This document shows, piece by piece, positions 15,423 to 22,865 of a DNA stretch of 43,038 nt. The first letter of the stretch is position 1, and each line of letters opens with the position of its first letter. The stretch covers positions 1 through 43,038 of the IMG/VR virus record IMGVR_UViG_3300025426_000051; one strand, written 5' to 3'. This stretch comes from a virus. Both the position numbers and the translations under genes were made by a program. Under the pieces are notes generated by a model. It worked only from the letters and a program-made list of their open reading frames with translations, was not told where the DNA came from and ran no database searches.

Positions 15423-15838
15423 TGGAGATGATCGGAGTCGAACCGATGTCTTCCAAATTCAACAATAAGTGACTACACGTTTATTTAATTGGTTCTCAAT
15501 TAACAAATAGAAGGTTCTTTTTTTTCCATCATTACCTACAACTGTGGGAAGATCACTTCAATCGGTAGACCCTCAAACGGTAGACCCTCAAACGGTACCT
15601 TGACACTCTAAGGTGGTATCACACCGTAAGGACTTCTGTTCCTAGGTTATATGTCCGTCGACCCGAGGTAGGGACCTAATTTAATTAGGCAGCTACTTTA
15701 GAAGTTGCAAGAACACCTGCAATTTCCATGTTGTTATAAACGTTTGCGTTTATCTTTTCAGTCCAGTTTTTAAAGAGTTATACTAGCTCTTACGTGCCAC
15801 CTATCCCTGATATCTGAAATCAAATCCAAGGCATCCCC
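15423..15838 (-). ncRNA. ssrA: Phage-encoded tmRNA (ssrA)
   Basis: The 5' end GGGGATG (15838-15832) pairs with CATCTCC (15430-15424) through a G3-U70 wobble, the alanine identity pair, with discriminator A. The T-arm is ATCGG-TTCGACT-CCGAT. The resume codon is GCA at 15747-15745 in the context CGCAAACG, as in E. coli, and the tag reads 20 residues, opening A-N-V-Y-N-N-M-E and ending S-K-V-A-A, with TAA at 15687-15685. Downstream lie GC-richer pseudoknot-like segments and a 15-nt tandem duplication. The 3' CCA is not encoded. A TATCTTTG promoter box lies 10 nt upstream and a terminator follows. The RNA would rescue stalled ribosomes during infection and mark products for proteolysis. Confidence 0.92.
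15564..15593. repeat. 15-nt tandem duplication inside the tmRNA
   Basis: The unit ggtagaccctcaaac occurs twice in a row (15564-15578 and 15579-15593), and a third partial copy (ggtacc) follows. It lies in the pseudoknot region between the tag frame and the tRNA-like 3' part. Confidence 0.85.
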
Positions 15839-15848
15839 ATATAAAAAA

Positions 15849-15856
15849 CAAAGATA
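15849..15856 (-). promoter_or_regulatory. TATCTTTG -7 box of the tmRNA
   Basis: It is an exact match to the Bacteroidota -7 consensus TAnnTTTG, 10 nt before the tmRNA 5' end. No clear -33 TTG was found. Confidence 0.65.
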
Positions 15857-15860
15857 TGGT

Positions 15861-16079
15861 TTATTTTGTAACTTTAGGCTTTTTAGCTACAGCTTTTTTT
15901 ACTTTAGTTTCAACAGCAGCAACTTCATCTTTAACTTTTTGTTCAGTTGAAGCAACTTTAGATTTAACTTCTTTTATTTCATCTTTAACTGCTGATTCAA
16001 GTTGTTTTAATTCAACCGCTTTTTCGGCCATTGAACCACCACCTAACAAAGATTTAATTAAGTCAATAATTTTTTTCAT
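15861..16079 (-). CDS. Small amphipathic coiled-coil protein (72 aa)
   Basis: The N-terminus (MKKIIDLIKSLLGGGSM) is a short amphipathic helix, like membrane-binding peptides. Residues 18-72 are an extended charged helix with repeating (V/A)-x-x-x-V-K/E, then a Lys/Ala/Val-rich tail like histone H1 or apolipoprotein tails. There is no catalytic motif. The start at 16079 follows ATATATTTATTAA. It could coat DNA or membrane, or be a small virion component; the evidence is only compositional. Confidence 0.65.
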   Translation of the reverse strand: MKKIIDLIKSLLGGGSMAEKAVELKQLESAVKDEIKEVKSKVASTEQKVKDEVAAVETKVKKAVAKKPKVTK

Positions 16080-16090
16080 ATTTTCTATTT

Positions 16091-16103
16091 TTAATAAATA
16101 TAT
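16091..16103 (-). promoter_or_regulatory. ATATTTATTAA element
   Basis: It is sense-oriented and 11 nt upstream of the start at 16079. Confidence 0.45.
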
Positions 16104-16117
16104 ACAAAAATTGCAAA

Positions 16118-16861
16118 TTAATCAATTATGGTGGCCACAATTTCCCCATAAACCTCTGTTAAATCGATTATGATGGGTTTATTGATTGGTTCATACCTTT
16201 CATTACAGATTGAAGCATTAACAAATAAAGTTTCTTTAACATAAGCAGGTCCATATGCTCCGTGAATGTGACCGAATACGTTAATTTTTGGATTAATTTG
16301 TTCTATACGATACCTTAATAATTCACAACCTACGTTTTCATTACCTCTCCATTGAGCAACAAAATCTCTAATTCCATTTGGTGGTCCGTGGGTTATTAAT
16401 ATATCGGTATCATCAGGAATTGCTTTCCATTTAGATTCCAATGCGGGACCTAATCTATCTAAATTAAAAGCCCAATCGTAAAATCTTGGTTGCCAAGGAC
16501 TTCCGTAAATTTTAATCGGTCTACTGAATTGAGGATCATTGATGATTAATTCACTATCGTGTAAATACGTTACATTACTCTGACTTAAATTTTCTTCATT
16601 CAATAAATGATGAAGCCAAGGAGCTTCGTTGTTATGTCTTACCCCATTATAATATTCAAAACCAAAATCGTGATTTCCTGCAATGAATATTTTGTGGTCA
16701 AAACCATCTATATTTTGAAACCAATAAACAAAATCTTCAATTTCTTTTTCTTTTCCTTTATTGGTACAATCACCAGCGTGAAGGAGCATATCACCCTGAG
16801 GTAATGGATTGGTCATTTTTTTATGTAGACCATGTGTGTCAGATATACAAACAATTCTCAT
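16118..16861 (-). CDS. Calcineurin-like metallophosphoesterase
   Basis: This 247-residue protein carries the full di-metal signature: I-S-D-T-H (6-10), A-G-D-C (29-32), G-N-H-D-F (62-66), I-T-H-G-P-P (about 155-160) and F-G-H-I-H-G (about 195-200). These five blocks define the calcineurin-like superfamily and place it nearest to the small UPF0046/MPPED-type phosphodiesterases. The substrate could be a cyclic nucleotide, 2',3'-cyclic phosphate or nucleic-acid end. A role against cyclic-nucleotide defence signals is attractive but unproven. A TATATTTG box lies only 4 nt before the start codon. Confidence 0.88.
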   Translation of the reverse strand: MRIVCISDTHGLHKKMTNPLPQGDMLLHAGDCTNKGKEKEIEDFVYWFQNIDGFDHKIFIAGNHDFGFEYYNGVRHNNEAPWLHHLLNEENLSQSNVTYLHDSELIINDPQFSRPIKIYGSPWQPRFYDWAFNLDRLGPALESKWKAIPDDTDILITHGPPNGIRDFVAQWRGNENVGCELLRYRIEQINPKINVFGHIHGAYGPAYVKETLFVNASICNERYEPINKPIIIDLTEVYGEIVATIID

Positions 16862-16865
16862 AATT

Positions 16866-16873
16866 CAAATATA
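16866..16873 (-). promoter_or_regulatory. TATATTTG -7 box before metallophosphoesterase
   Basis: It is an exact TAnnTTTG match 4 nt upstream of the ATG; if used, the transcript would be leaderless. Confidence 0.5.
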
Positions 16874-16889
16874 CAAAAAAATTTGAAAT

Positions 16890-16915
16890 AAAAAAAACCC
16901 CGAACAAACGGGGTT
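16890..16915 (-). terminator. Terminator of gene 16942-17955
   Basis: AACCCCG (16896-16902) pairs with CGGGGTT (16909-16915). On the minus strand it is followed by eight T. Confidence 0.8.
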
Positions 16916-16941
16916 ATGTTCCATTATCGAAATTTAGAAAC

Positions 16942-17955
16942 TTATGGATTATTAACATTTTGAATTGTAGGTTGTGAAGGTAATACAGGAGCATTAACTG
17001 TTGGTTCCGGTAAATTCACATTAGTCTTTACTAAATCAGCACTTAAATCGCTTTTTGCTCTGTTACCGCCACTAATTCCCATTATTTTATCGAATATTTC
17101 TTGTGTAACACCTGCTTCTCTTGTGTATTCAGGTGCCGCTTTTTTAACTGCAGCTTCGGTGGCAGTCCAAAAATTACCAGTAGGTTTAACTCCTAATCTT
17201 TCTTGCATCATTTTGATATTTTCACCTTTTTGTTGGAATTTCAACGGCATTTTTTCATTAGGAATGAAATTCGTTTTAGCAACACCGCTACTTGCTTGTT
17301 TCTTAGCTAATTCTGATCCAGGACAAGCTTTTGCAGCAATAGCAAGTTCATTTGCTGTAGGTTTATATGTTTGAACATATGAAACCCAATCAAGATTATT
17401 GAATGAACTAGCGGGTTGAATTATTTTTCCTCCTTTAACTGAACAGTACATTGTATTAATATTTCCCTGTCTTGTTGGATTTGTAGTAGATGGGGTTGGA
17501 TTAGTATTTGGAGCACTTCCACCTGAAATACTAAATTTACCTGTGAAAACATCACGAACATTAGCCGCCATACCTTCAACAGTATTTTCAATACCATTGT
17601 TTACTTTGAAACCAAGTTTAGTTAAATGGTCAGCAACTATTTTTACATATTGTACATCATTTCTTCCGAAACCAGAATTGATACAATCTACTATACTTTT
17701 TTGTTCTGTTTTAGTTAAAAATGAATTTATATTCCAATATTGTGCTGCACTTGTAATTTTATTAATAGCATCTGCTAATTCTTTTTCGTTTGAATGATAT
17801 GAATGGAAAGAAATTTCACTAGCAAGTTTTTCCTCGGGACTATTACCTTGGAAAACTTGTTCCTGTATATTTTTTTTATTTTCGGTCAATGTTTTACCCA
17901 TTTGGTAACTCATCATTAACTTGACTCTCTCCAATATAATTTTATTATTTCCCAT
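16942..17955 (-). CDS. Probable virion protein with PG-binding-like domain and targeting-like N-terminus
   Basis: Starting at ATG 17955 the product is 337 residues. The N-terminal 35 residues form a helix (IILERVKLMMSYQMGK) followed by T-L-T-E and N-I-Q-E, (L/I)xE-type sites as in 13509-14624. A helical domain follows (about 40-125). After a Pro/Thr/Asn-rich linker, residues about 235-290 read LKFQQKGENIKMMQERLGV...TGNFWTATEAAVKK, matching peptidoglycan-binding domain 1. The C-terminus is Pro-rich. It may be a tail or capsid-internal protein that contacts the cell wall. The upstream in-frame ATG at 17985 is less likely because it overlaps the ATATTTATA element. Confidence 0.65.
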   Translation of the reverse strand: MGNNKIILERVKLMMSYQMGKTLTENKKNIQEQVFQGNSPEEKLASEISFHSYHSNEKELADAINKITSAAQYWNINSFLTKTEQKSIVDCINSGFGRNDVQYVKIVADHLTKLGFKVNNGIENTVEGMAANVRDVFTGKFSISGGSAPNTNPTPSTTNPTRQGNINTMYCSVKGGKIIQPASSFNNLDWVSYVQTYKPTANELAIAAKACPGSELAKKQASSGVAKTNFIPNEKMPLKFQQKGENIKMMQERLGVKPTGNFWTATEAAVKKAAPEYTREAGVTQEIFDKIMGISGGNRAKSDLSADLVKTNVNLPEPTVNAPVLPSQPTIQNVNNP

Positions 17956-17970
17956 TTGATATATTTTACT

Positions 17971-17982
17971 ATATAAATATAA
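17971..17982 (-). promoter_or_regulatory. ATATTTATAT element
   Basis: It is TTATATTTATAT on the minus strand, 15 nt upstream of ATG 17955. It overlaps the T-tract of the large RNA's terminator. Confidence 0.45.
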
Positions 17983-17983
17983 C

Positions 17984-18012
17984 AAAAAAAGGTTAAGAAA
18001 TAAATCTTAACC
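17984..18012 (-). terminator. Terminator of the about 1 kb structured RNA
   Basis: Minus strand GGTTAAGA pairs with TCTTAACC around a short AT loop, followed by seven T. Confidence 0.8.
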
Positions 18013-19016
18013 CTTGAGGTCTGTACGGTTCAAATAAATTTTAACCGAGTCCACCACTTAGTTTTAAAAAACTAAGAAAAAATAAGTTTAAATAAAACTC
18101 TGAGAATACAAGTTTTAACGAAACTCTTTCGAGGGATTATTTTGTTCCCACTCTTTTCCACTAACTTTTGGTTAGTAAGTTTCAATGACGGTCAATTAGA
18201 TTAACCAATCCTGAAGTTATTAGATACTCTTTTAATACTTATTACTCATCAAAGATGCCTCCCTGATTCAACCTTGCGGGTTTAGAGAACTTTCTCAAAA
18301 ATCATATTGGGCTTGAGACCCTTTATGGCAATGAACAGCTCATTACTATGTAGTCATCTATCTCCAATAACTGGTGAACACTTGCTCTTGTTTTATATGA
18401 TTGTTAAACCAAAATTAACAAATTGAGTTTGGTTTGCAGATGAGGAAAGTAGTGGTTCACCGACCAGCCAAGCCACCTTTTGAGCGACTCGATACTAAAC
18501 TACTCTCTGATGTCTCCCGACATCCATATTTTTGGTTTCCTTCGAGATTAAACCCTTGGTAGGATTTAGTCAAGGACAATAGCAGCACCACCTGTTCTTT
18601 GCCATACCTTCCGTATTGCTACGCTACGGTTTTAAGACCACCATTATATTGAACCACGCAATAATAAAGTTGGATGACTTTATTTCTTACAATAGTTCTA
18701 CGAGTTATTCTTATTGATGTTCCCACCTCAACCAGACAACCTGCATTGCCCAGTCATCGAACCCTTTCGCTACGGAGTTACCCTCACTACTTCAGGTCCA
18801 ACGATATCTCGCTTGTCTACTCGAGCTCCATTGCTGAAGCCGCAAATCGATTAAACCAAACCGATTCACTTTATCCCACTTTCGTGGTTTATTTTATTGA
18901 CTATAGACCGCCAATATTTTTAATTCAAAGAACTATTCAATTAAATAAGAACAATCTTTACCCTCTAAGCTACGGACAGATGGGATTTATATTCCGTCGA
19001 TTGTTCCTTTCTTTTA
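17985..19016 (-). ncRNA. About 1 kb highly structured non-coding RNA (giant ornate RNA candidate)
   Basis: No minus-strand reading frame of useful length exists across about 1,030 nt. The stretch is clearly GC-richer than its surroundings and holds many strong hairpins: GATGTC-GGGA-GACATC and CTC-GAAA-GAG (GNRA loops), ACTAAC-CAAAA-GTTAGT, CCTTG...CAAGG, CCGTA...TACGG, CGGTT...AACCG. GGTGAAC in one hairpin loop (around 18455) can pair with GTTCACC (around 18375), a long-range or pseudoknot contact. A TATCTTTG box lies just upstream at 19017-19024, and a terminator ends the RNA. Size, ornateness and phage/tRNA setting recall GOLLD and ROOL RNAs, but I cannot confirm homology; it may be a new class. 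Its role is unknown. Confidence 0.72.
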
Positions 19017-19024
19017 CAAAGATA
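19017..19024 (-). promoter_or_regulatory. TATCTTTG -7 box of the large RNA
   Basis: It is identical to the box before the tmRNA. It places the RNA start near 19010. The upstream region is T-rich, without a clear -33 TTG at the usual spacing. Confidence 0.6.
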
Positions 19025-19077
19025 CATAAACATTTTCAAAAAGAAAAATAATTTTGAAACTTTTTTTAAAAATTTTT

Positions 19078-20016
19078 TTATATTAATTTTAATTGCTCTT
19101 TTTTTTGTGTTTTTGTTAATTGATTTAACTCATTTTCAAGTTCTTTCATTCTTTCAATTTTATAATTTTCGTCGGTTTTAAATCTAAATTTACTAAACCA
19201 TACATGTTCGTAATTTAGGGTTTCGTGATCGATATGATTTGGATTTTTAGCCCAAAATAAACCACATCCGACTTTTGTTAAATCTATCTCAGGATAGGAA
19301 ACATATATAAAATTTTCTAATGATTCTACCTTCAAATTTAATTTTCTTGCGCTATATCCCATAATTCCTTGGTCCGCTAATAACCACAACCACTCGGGTA
19401 TTTTTTCATAATTTCTTTTGATGATACTCAAATGTTTATTCAGATAATCCTCACAAAGTTCATTATTATTTATATATAAAAATGAAGTATTTGGCATTAA
19501 CATGTTTTGTGCAAAATCTTCAATTCCACCGATGCTATCAATTTGTTGGTTTGAAACAAAAAATTCACCTCTTTGTATTTCCCAATGAGTATGAACTAAA
19601 TCATAATCATATATCCAATTGGGTAATTCGTCCCTTATTATTAAATCATTATCTAAAAATATGAATGGTTCTTTTTGTTTTCCTATAACAATTGATTTTC
19701 CAGTAGTCCAAAATTTACCTGCTTTTATATCATTATTTTCATTATCAAAAGTGTTAAGTGTATCAACATCAATTTCATCCCACAAATCTAACAAATTTAA
19801 TTTTTTGTAAAATTCAAAACCAATTGTATCAGTATAAAGTTTAGTATGTCCTATATGTTTTTTTGCACGTAGAACGGCTACTTTTTGAATCAATAATTCA
19901 TAATCAACAATATTATAATTAGTTTCATCAATGTCAGACATTTTAATTTTATTATAACCTTCAGCATCATTTTTATGAAAAAAAGGTTTTGTCCAATTTA
20001 CAAAAATTGCTTTCAT
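19078..20016 (-). CDS. Glycosyltransferase-like protein (DUF6734-like?)
   Basis: This 312-residue protein opens MKAIFVNWTKPFF, then T-K-L-Y-T-D (about 79-84) and P-F-I-F-L-D-N-D-L-I-I (about 119-129), a D-x-D in the position expected for GT-A enzymes. H-T-H-W-E and N-T-S-F-L-Y-I follow. The pattern resembles Bacteroidota proteins annotated DUF6734, thought to be sugar transferases. The C-terminus ends in a charged helix. It shares one base with the upstream GT gene (20016-20777), so the pair is coupled. Confidence 0.65.
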   Translation of the reverse strand: MKAIFVNWTKPFFHKNDAEGYNKIKMSDIDETNYNIVDYELLIQKVAVLRAKKHIGHTKLYTDTIGFEFYKKLNLLDLWDEIDVDTLNTFDNENNDIKAGKFWTTGKSIVIGKQKEPFIFLDNDLIIRDELPNWIYDYDLVHTHWEIQRGEFFVSNQQIDSIGGIEDFAQNMLMPNTSFLYINNNELCEDYLNKHLSIIKRNYEKIPEWLWLLADQGIMGYSARKLNLKVESLENFIYVSYPEIDLTKVGCGLFWAKNPNHIDHETLNYEHVWFSKFRFKTDENYKIERMKELENELNQLTKTQKKEQLKLI

Positions 20017-20777
20017 TAATTATGAATTAGATATATGTCTTTTTTAATTAACTTATTAATTATATTGTGTAAATTGATTTGAGATTGTTTTTTTATGTTG
20101 ATTAAGTTAAAAATATTATCCTCAGATCTACCAAAAATAACAGTTGGTTCGTAGTTTAAAATATAATGTTCTAAATCGCAATTAACATAATTAAAAATTG
20201 AAAATTCTTCGACTAATGTAACAATGTTTAATTTATTTGAAATTTCAATAAGTTTATTTGGAATTTTTTTATTCGAACAATAGATGAAACCAGCATTTGG
20301 TAAAACGATTTCATTATCTAATCTCCATCCATATTTTTGCATTTCGATTATTTGATTATTTACCCAAACTCGATCGTGTTCAAACTCAATTTTGTCTTTT
20401 AAATCTAAAAATTCTATCGGATAGGCATATGTTGGAACCAAAAATTCTTTATCTTCTAAGTAAGAATAAAATGTATCATCAAATTCTCTTATAATTTCAA
20501 CATCCCAATCAAGAAATATAAATTTTTCATATGATTGTGCAGCTAATCTCAAACACTCCAATTTATGATAGAATTTTCTTATGTTATCATTAACAACATC
20601 AGATTTTTCTGACACCAATACACAATCAAAACCTTTGGAAAGTAAATATTTGTATTTATCTATCCCCCAAACATAAACAATCTCATTTAATGGAGGAGTG
20701 TTATAGAATTCATCGTATTGTCCCCATACGGCTCTAATAAATTTTATTTCTTTTTTTAAAACCATATGGAAATACAA
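20016..20777 (-). CDS. Putative glycosyltransferase (GT-A-like, DWD motif)
   Basis: This 253-residue protein has F-I-R-A-V-W-G near the N-terminus, a helix KLECLRLAAQSYEKF, then I-F-L-D-W-D-V-E-I (about 91-99), where D-W-D is the probable metal site, and L-P-N-A-G-F-I-Y (about 160-167). This order is typical of small GT-A sugar transferases. The start is uncertain between ATG 20777 and ATG 20765 (MVLKKE); both lack a clear upstream signal. It precedes and is coupled to 19078-20016. Confidence 0.65.
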   Translation of the reverse strand: MYFHMVLKKEIKFIRAVWGQYDEFYNTPPLNEIVYVWGIDKYKYLLSKGFDCVLVSEKSDVVNDNIRKFYHKLECLRLAAQSYEKFIFLDWDVEIIREFDDTFYSYLEDKEFLVPTYAYPIEFLDLKDKIEFEHDRVWVNNQIIEMQKYGWRLDNEIVLPNAGFIYCSNKKIPNKLIEISNKLNIVTLVEEFSIFNYVNCDLEHYILNYEPTVIFGRSEDNIFNLINIKKQSQINLHNIINKLIKKDIYLIHN

Positions 20778-20788
20778 TGATTATTCAA

Positions 20789-21019
20789 CTATTTTTTGGA
20801 TTTTTTCTCTTTTTTTGGCGTTTCCTCTACTTTTTTTGGTGGATTTTGTTCTTCTTTCTCTTCTTTAACCATTTTTTGTAGACTTTCTCTCCATTCTGAT
20901 TTAGGTATGAATTTCCAATATCCTGAATCTACTTTTTGACTTGCTTCAGCATCTGAAAGTCTTCTTATTTCACCAATTTCGGTGTTTTTTGTTGCTTTGA
21001 TTGATTTAATACACTTCAT
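20789..21019 (-). CDS. Small Lys/Glu-rich protein with a Shine-Dalgarno site
   Basis: In this 76-residue protein residues 1-50 form a small domain (MKCIKSIKATKNTEIGEIRRLSD...GYWKFIPKSEW), and the last 25 residues are a Lys/Glu/Pro tail. A strong GGAGG lies 8 nt before the ATG at 21019, unusual in this window and in Bacteroidota. A TATATTTG box sits 27 nt upstream of the start. I recall similar short GYWK(F/Y)-P-K-S-x-W proteins in phages, without known function. Confidence 0.65.
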   Translation of the reverse strand: MKCIKSIKATKNTEIGEIRRLSDAEASQKVDSGYWKFIPKSEWRESLQKMVKEEKEEQNPPKKVEETPKKEKKSKK

Positions 21020-21046
21020 AGTTTACCTCCATGTTTTATTTAATCA

Positions 21047-21054
21047 AATATACA
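21047..21054 (-). promoter_or_regulatory. TATATTTG -7 box
   Basis: It is an exact TAnnTTTG match 27 nt upstream of the gene at 20789-21019, at a spacing that leaves a normal leader containing GGAGG. Confidence 0.55.
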
Positions 21055-21074
21055 TTATTTATCCTAAAAAACAA

Positions 21075-21083
21075 ATATTTATA
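21075..21083 (+). promoter_or_regulatory. ATATTTATA element
   Basis: It lies 3 nt before the ATG at 21087, in the palindromic context ATTTATATAAAT. Confidence 0.5.
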
Positions 21084-21086
21084 TAA

Positions 21087-22013
21087 ATGAATTTAGATAA
21101 AATTATTATTGAACATTTAGAGGCTCTTAAAACACCTATAGAACCTATAAATGAGTGTACAGTTGCAGGTGTTAGACTTGATGATGGTATTGTTTTAGCA
21201 AAAAATAGAGATCGAGGGTATACCGCTGAAGTCGAAATAGTTCACGAGTTAATAGAAAACGTTGAAATAGTATATTGGCACGATGTTGATACTGATTGGT
21301 CTGAAGGAATGAATGAATTTGGTATTGGGATGGTTAATTCATCATTAATGGTAGGAGATGATGAAAAAGAAGGGGATAAAGTTGAAAAGAAAAGAGAAGA
21401 AAAAATGAAAAATCCTAATTCTGATGACAAAAAGAAATCTCCTAAACACGCAAGTGATGGTGCAAAAATTAGACAAGTTTTAACTCAAAAAAATATTAGA
21501 GATGCCGTTAAGGTATTAATTTCGACAAAAGGAGATGGAAGTGCAGATGTTAAGGGAGTTACTGGTGAATCAATAATTAGTGATGGCAAAGAAATTTATA
21601 TTATCGAACATACAAGTATTGATGTGCCGGTAGTTAAAAAACTAAAAAACGACAGAAAATTAGCTGTTAGAACAAATCACGGCATTTTTCACAAAGATGT
21701 TGGTTATCAACACGGAATTAAAAAAGATTCTACTCATAGTAGAATGGAAGTAGCTAAAGAACATTTGAAAGATGCAAAAACAGATCAAGATGTTTTAGAT
21801 ATTTTGAAAAAACAATGGACAAAAAATACGTTTTTGAATCCATACAGAAAAACTAACAAATTCCATATGCAAACCACAGGTCAAATTATGATGAATTTGG
21901 ATAAAAGAGAAGTCACAATTCGTATGGATAAAATCCACGGCGAATTAACAGGAACGGAAAACCTCTTACCAAAAGGGTATGAACCAAAAATCAAAGTTAA
22001 AATAGAAAATTAA
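21087..22013 (+). CDS. Ntn-hydrolase-like protein (C45/acyltransferase type) with propeptide
   Basis: In this 308-residue protein residues 24-42 read C-T-V-A-G-V-R, D-G-I-V-L-A-K-N-R-D-R, the start of the catalytic domain in Ntn-hydrolases of the penicillin-acylase/peptidase C45 group, where Cys becomes the N-terminal nucleophile. R-T-N-H-G (about 192-196) matches the conserved T-N-H, and N-P-Y-R (about 250) is near the usual end of the core. A charged Lys/Glu insert lies at 94-115. The first 23 residues form an amphipathic helix ending P-I-N-E just before Cys24, so removal after Glu23 would activate the enzyme. The substrate is an unknown amide, such as a lipid, a peptide or a signal molecule. 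Confidence 0.7.
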   Translation: MNLDKIIIEHLEALKTPIEPINECTVAGVRLDDGIVLAKNRDRGYTAEVEIVHELIENVEIVYWHDVDTDWSEGMNEFGIGMVNSSLMVGDDEKEGDKVEKKREEKMKNPNSDDKKKSPKHASDGAKIRQVLTQKNIRDAVKVLISTKGDGSADVKGVTGESIISDGKEIYIIEHTSIDVPVVKKLKNDRKLAVRTNHGIFHKDVGYQHGIKKDSTHSRMEVAKEHLKDAKTDQDVLDILKKQWTKNTFLNPYRKTNKFHMQTTGQIMMNLDKREVTIRMDKIHGELTGTENLLPKGYEPKIKVKIEN

Positions 22014-22612
22014 ATATTTTCCTCTCTAAATATTTTTTCTATTTTTTTAGGTAAAGTTTTATAGTTCATATTGAATTTATTAGACATAGCAGCTTTTATA
22101 GCTTCATTTTTATACGGACTATTGTTTGGTTTAGACCATCTTCTGGTGATTCTCATCCAATTATAAAAATTAACATATGCATTAGCTTTTCTAATATAAT
22201 TGTCAATGTTAACTTTTAATCCAAAAGTTTGAATTACTTTAACTGATCTTTTCTCATTATCTAATTCCAAATCTCGTGCAACAGCTATGTGTTTATCAAT
22301 ATTTCTACAATTTTTACCATCCAACCAACTCCATACTTTTTCCAAAGAAACTACCGCATCTTTCCATAATTGTATTTGTTCAACCCATTGAGTCAAGTGA
22401 GAATATTCGTGTGCAAGAATTTCAATCCAATCAGGGCGGTTCATTGCTACAACTAATTCAGGTTTTTCTTCATCGAACCATCCTGAACATCTAACTGATT
22501 CTCCACTCATTTTAACAAATGTAACATTTCTCAATGAACATTTCACTCCATAAATTCTACAAATTTTCTTGACGTGGTTGATGAACGCTTGTTCTTGTTT
22601 TGTGTATTTCAT
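22010..22612 (-). CDS. HExxH metallopeptidase-like protein (third in window)
   Basis: In this 200-residue protein L-A-H-E-Y-S-H-L-T-Q-W (66-76) gives the zinc site, and D-L-E-L-D-N-E-K-R-S (about 113-122) supplies the likely third Glu ligand and a following Arg. Four Cys residues occur (18, 25, 42, 102), unusual for a phage cytosolic protein. It overlaps the Ntn-hydrolase gene tail-to-tail by 4 bp and its upstream neighbour (22557-22769) by 56 bp. The substrate is unknown. Confidence 0.7.
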   Translation of the reverse strand: MKYTKQEQAFINHVKKICRIYGVKCSLRNVTFVKMSGESVRCSGWFDEEKPELVVAMNRPDWIEILAHEYSHLTQWVEQIQLWKDAVVSLEKVWSWLDGKNCRNIDKHIAVARDLELDNEKRSVKVIQTFGLKVNIDNYIRKANAYVNFYNWMRITRRWSKPNNSPYKNEAIKAAMSNKFNMNYKTLPKKIEKIFREENI

Positions 22613-22769
22613 ATTTTTTAATTTCTTCTTCTAAAAACTCCATAGCATCATTATCACCTATTAAAAAATCATAACATTTATAGTGCTTATGGAAAGCATT
22701 TGGTCCGACCTTTTCTAAATGGTCTTTCAAATCTTCTAACTTAGGTAAATGGGTATGTGTTCCTGACAT
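22557..22769 (-). CDS. Hypothetical His-rich 70-aa protein
   Basis: From ATG 22769 the protein reads M-S-G-T-H-T-H-L then a helix, F-H-K-H-Y-K-C-Y-D-F-L-I-G-D-N-D-A-M-E-F-L-E-E-E. His and Cys residues could bind a metal. Its last 56 bases overlap the start of the HExxH gene in another frame. An alternative start at 22784 adds MLYYI. No family is recognised. Confidence 0.5.
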   Translation of the reverse strand: MSGTHTHLPKLEDLKDHLEKVGPNAFHKHYKCYDFLIGDNDAMEFLEEEIKKYEIHKTRTSVHQPRQENL

Positions 22770-22813
22770 AATATAATATAACAAAAAAAAGTGAAAATAA
22801 AAAATTTCAATAA

Positions 22814-22836
22814 AAAAACCCCAATTAAGGGGTTTA
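22814..22836 (-). terminator. Terminator of gene 22866-23066
   Basis: AACCCC (22817-22822) pairs with GGGGTT (22829-22834), followed on the minus strand by seven T. Confidence 0.75.
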
Positions 22837-22865
22837 AATTAATTTTTTTTATAATTCGTAATTGA

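Noticed and set aside
18421-18480. RNase P RNA, because GAGGAAAGTAG occurs on the plus strand
   Set aside because: The rest of the conserved RNase P core is absent, and the promoter and terminator of the transcript point to the opposite strand.
18674-19051. 125-codon frame on the plus strand within the large RNA
   Set aside because: Composition is unlike the phage proteins, no upstream signal exists, and the promoter and terminator support a minus-strand RNA.
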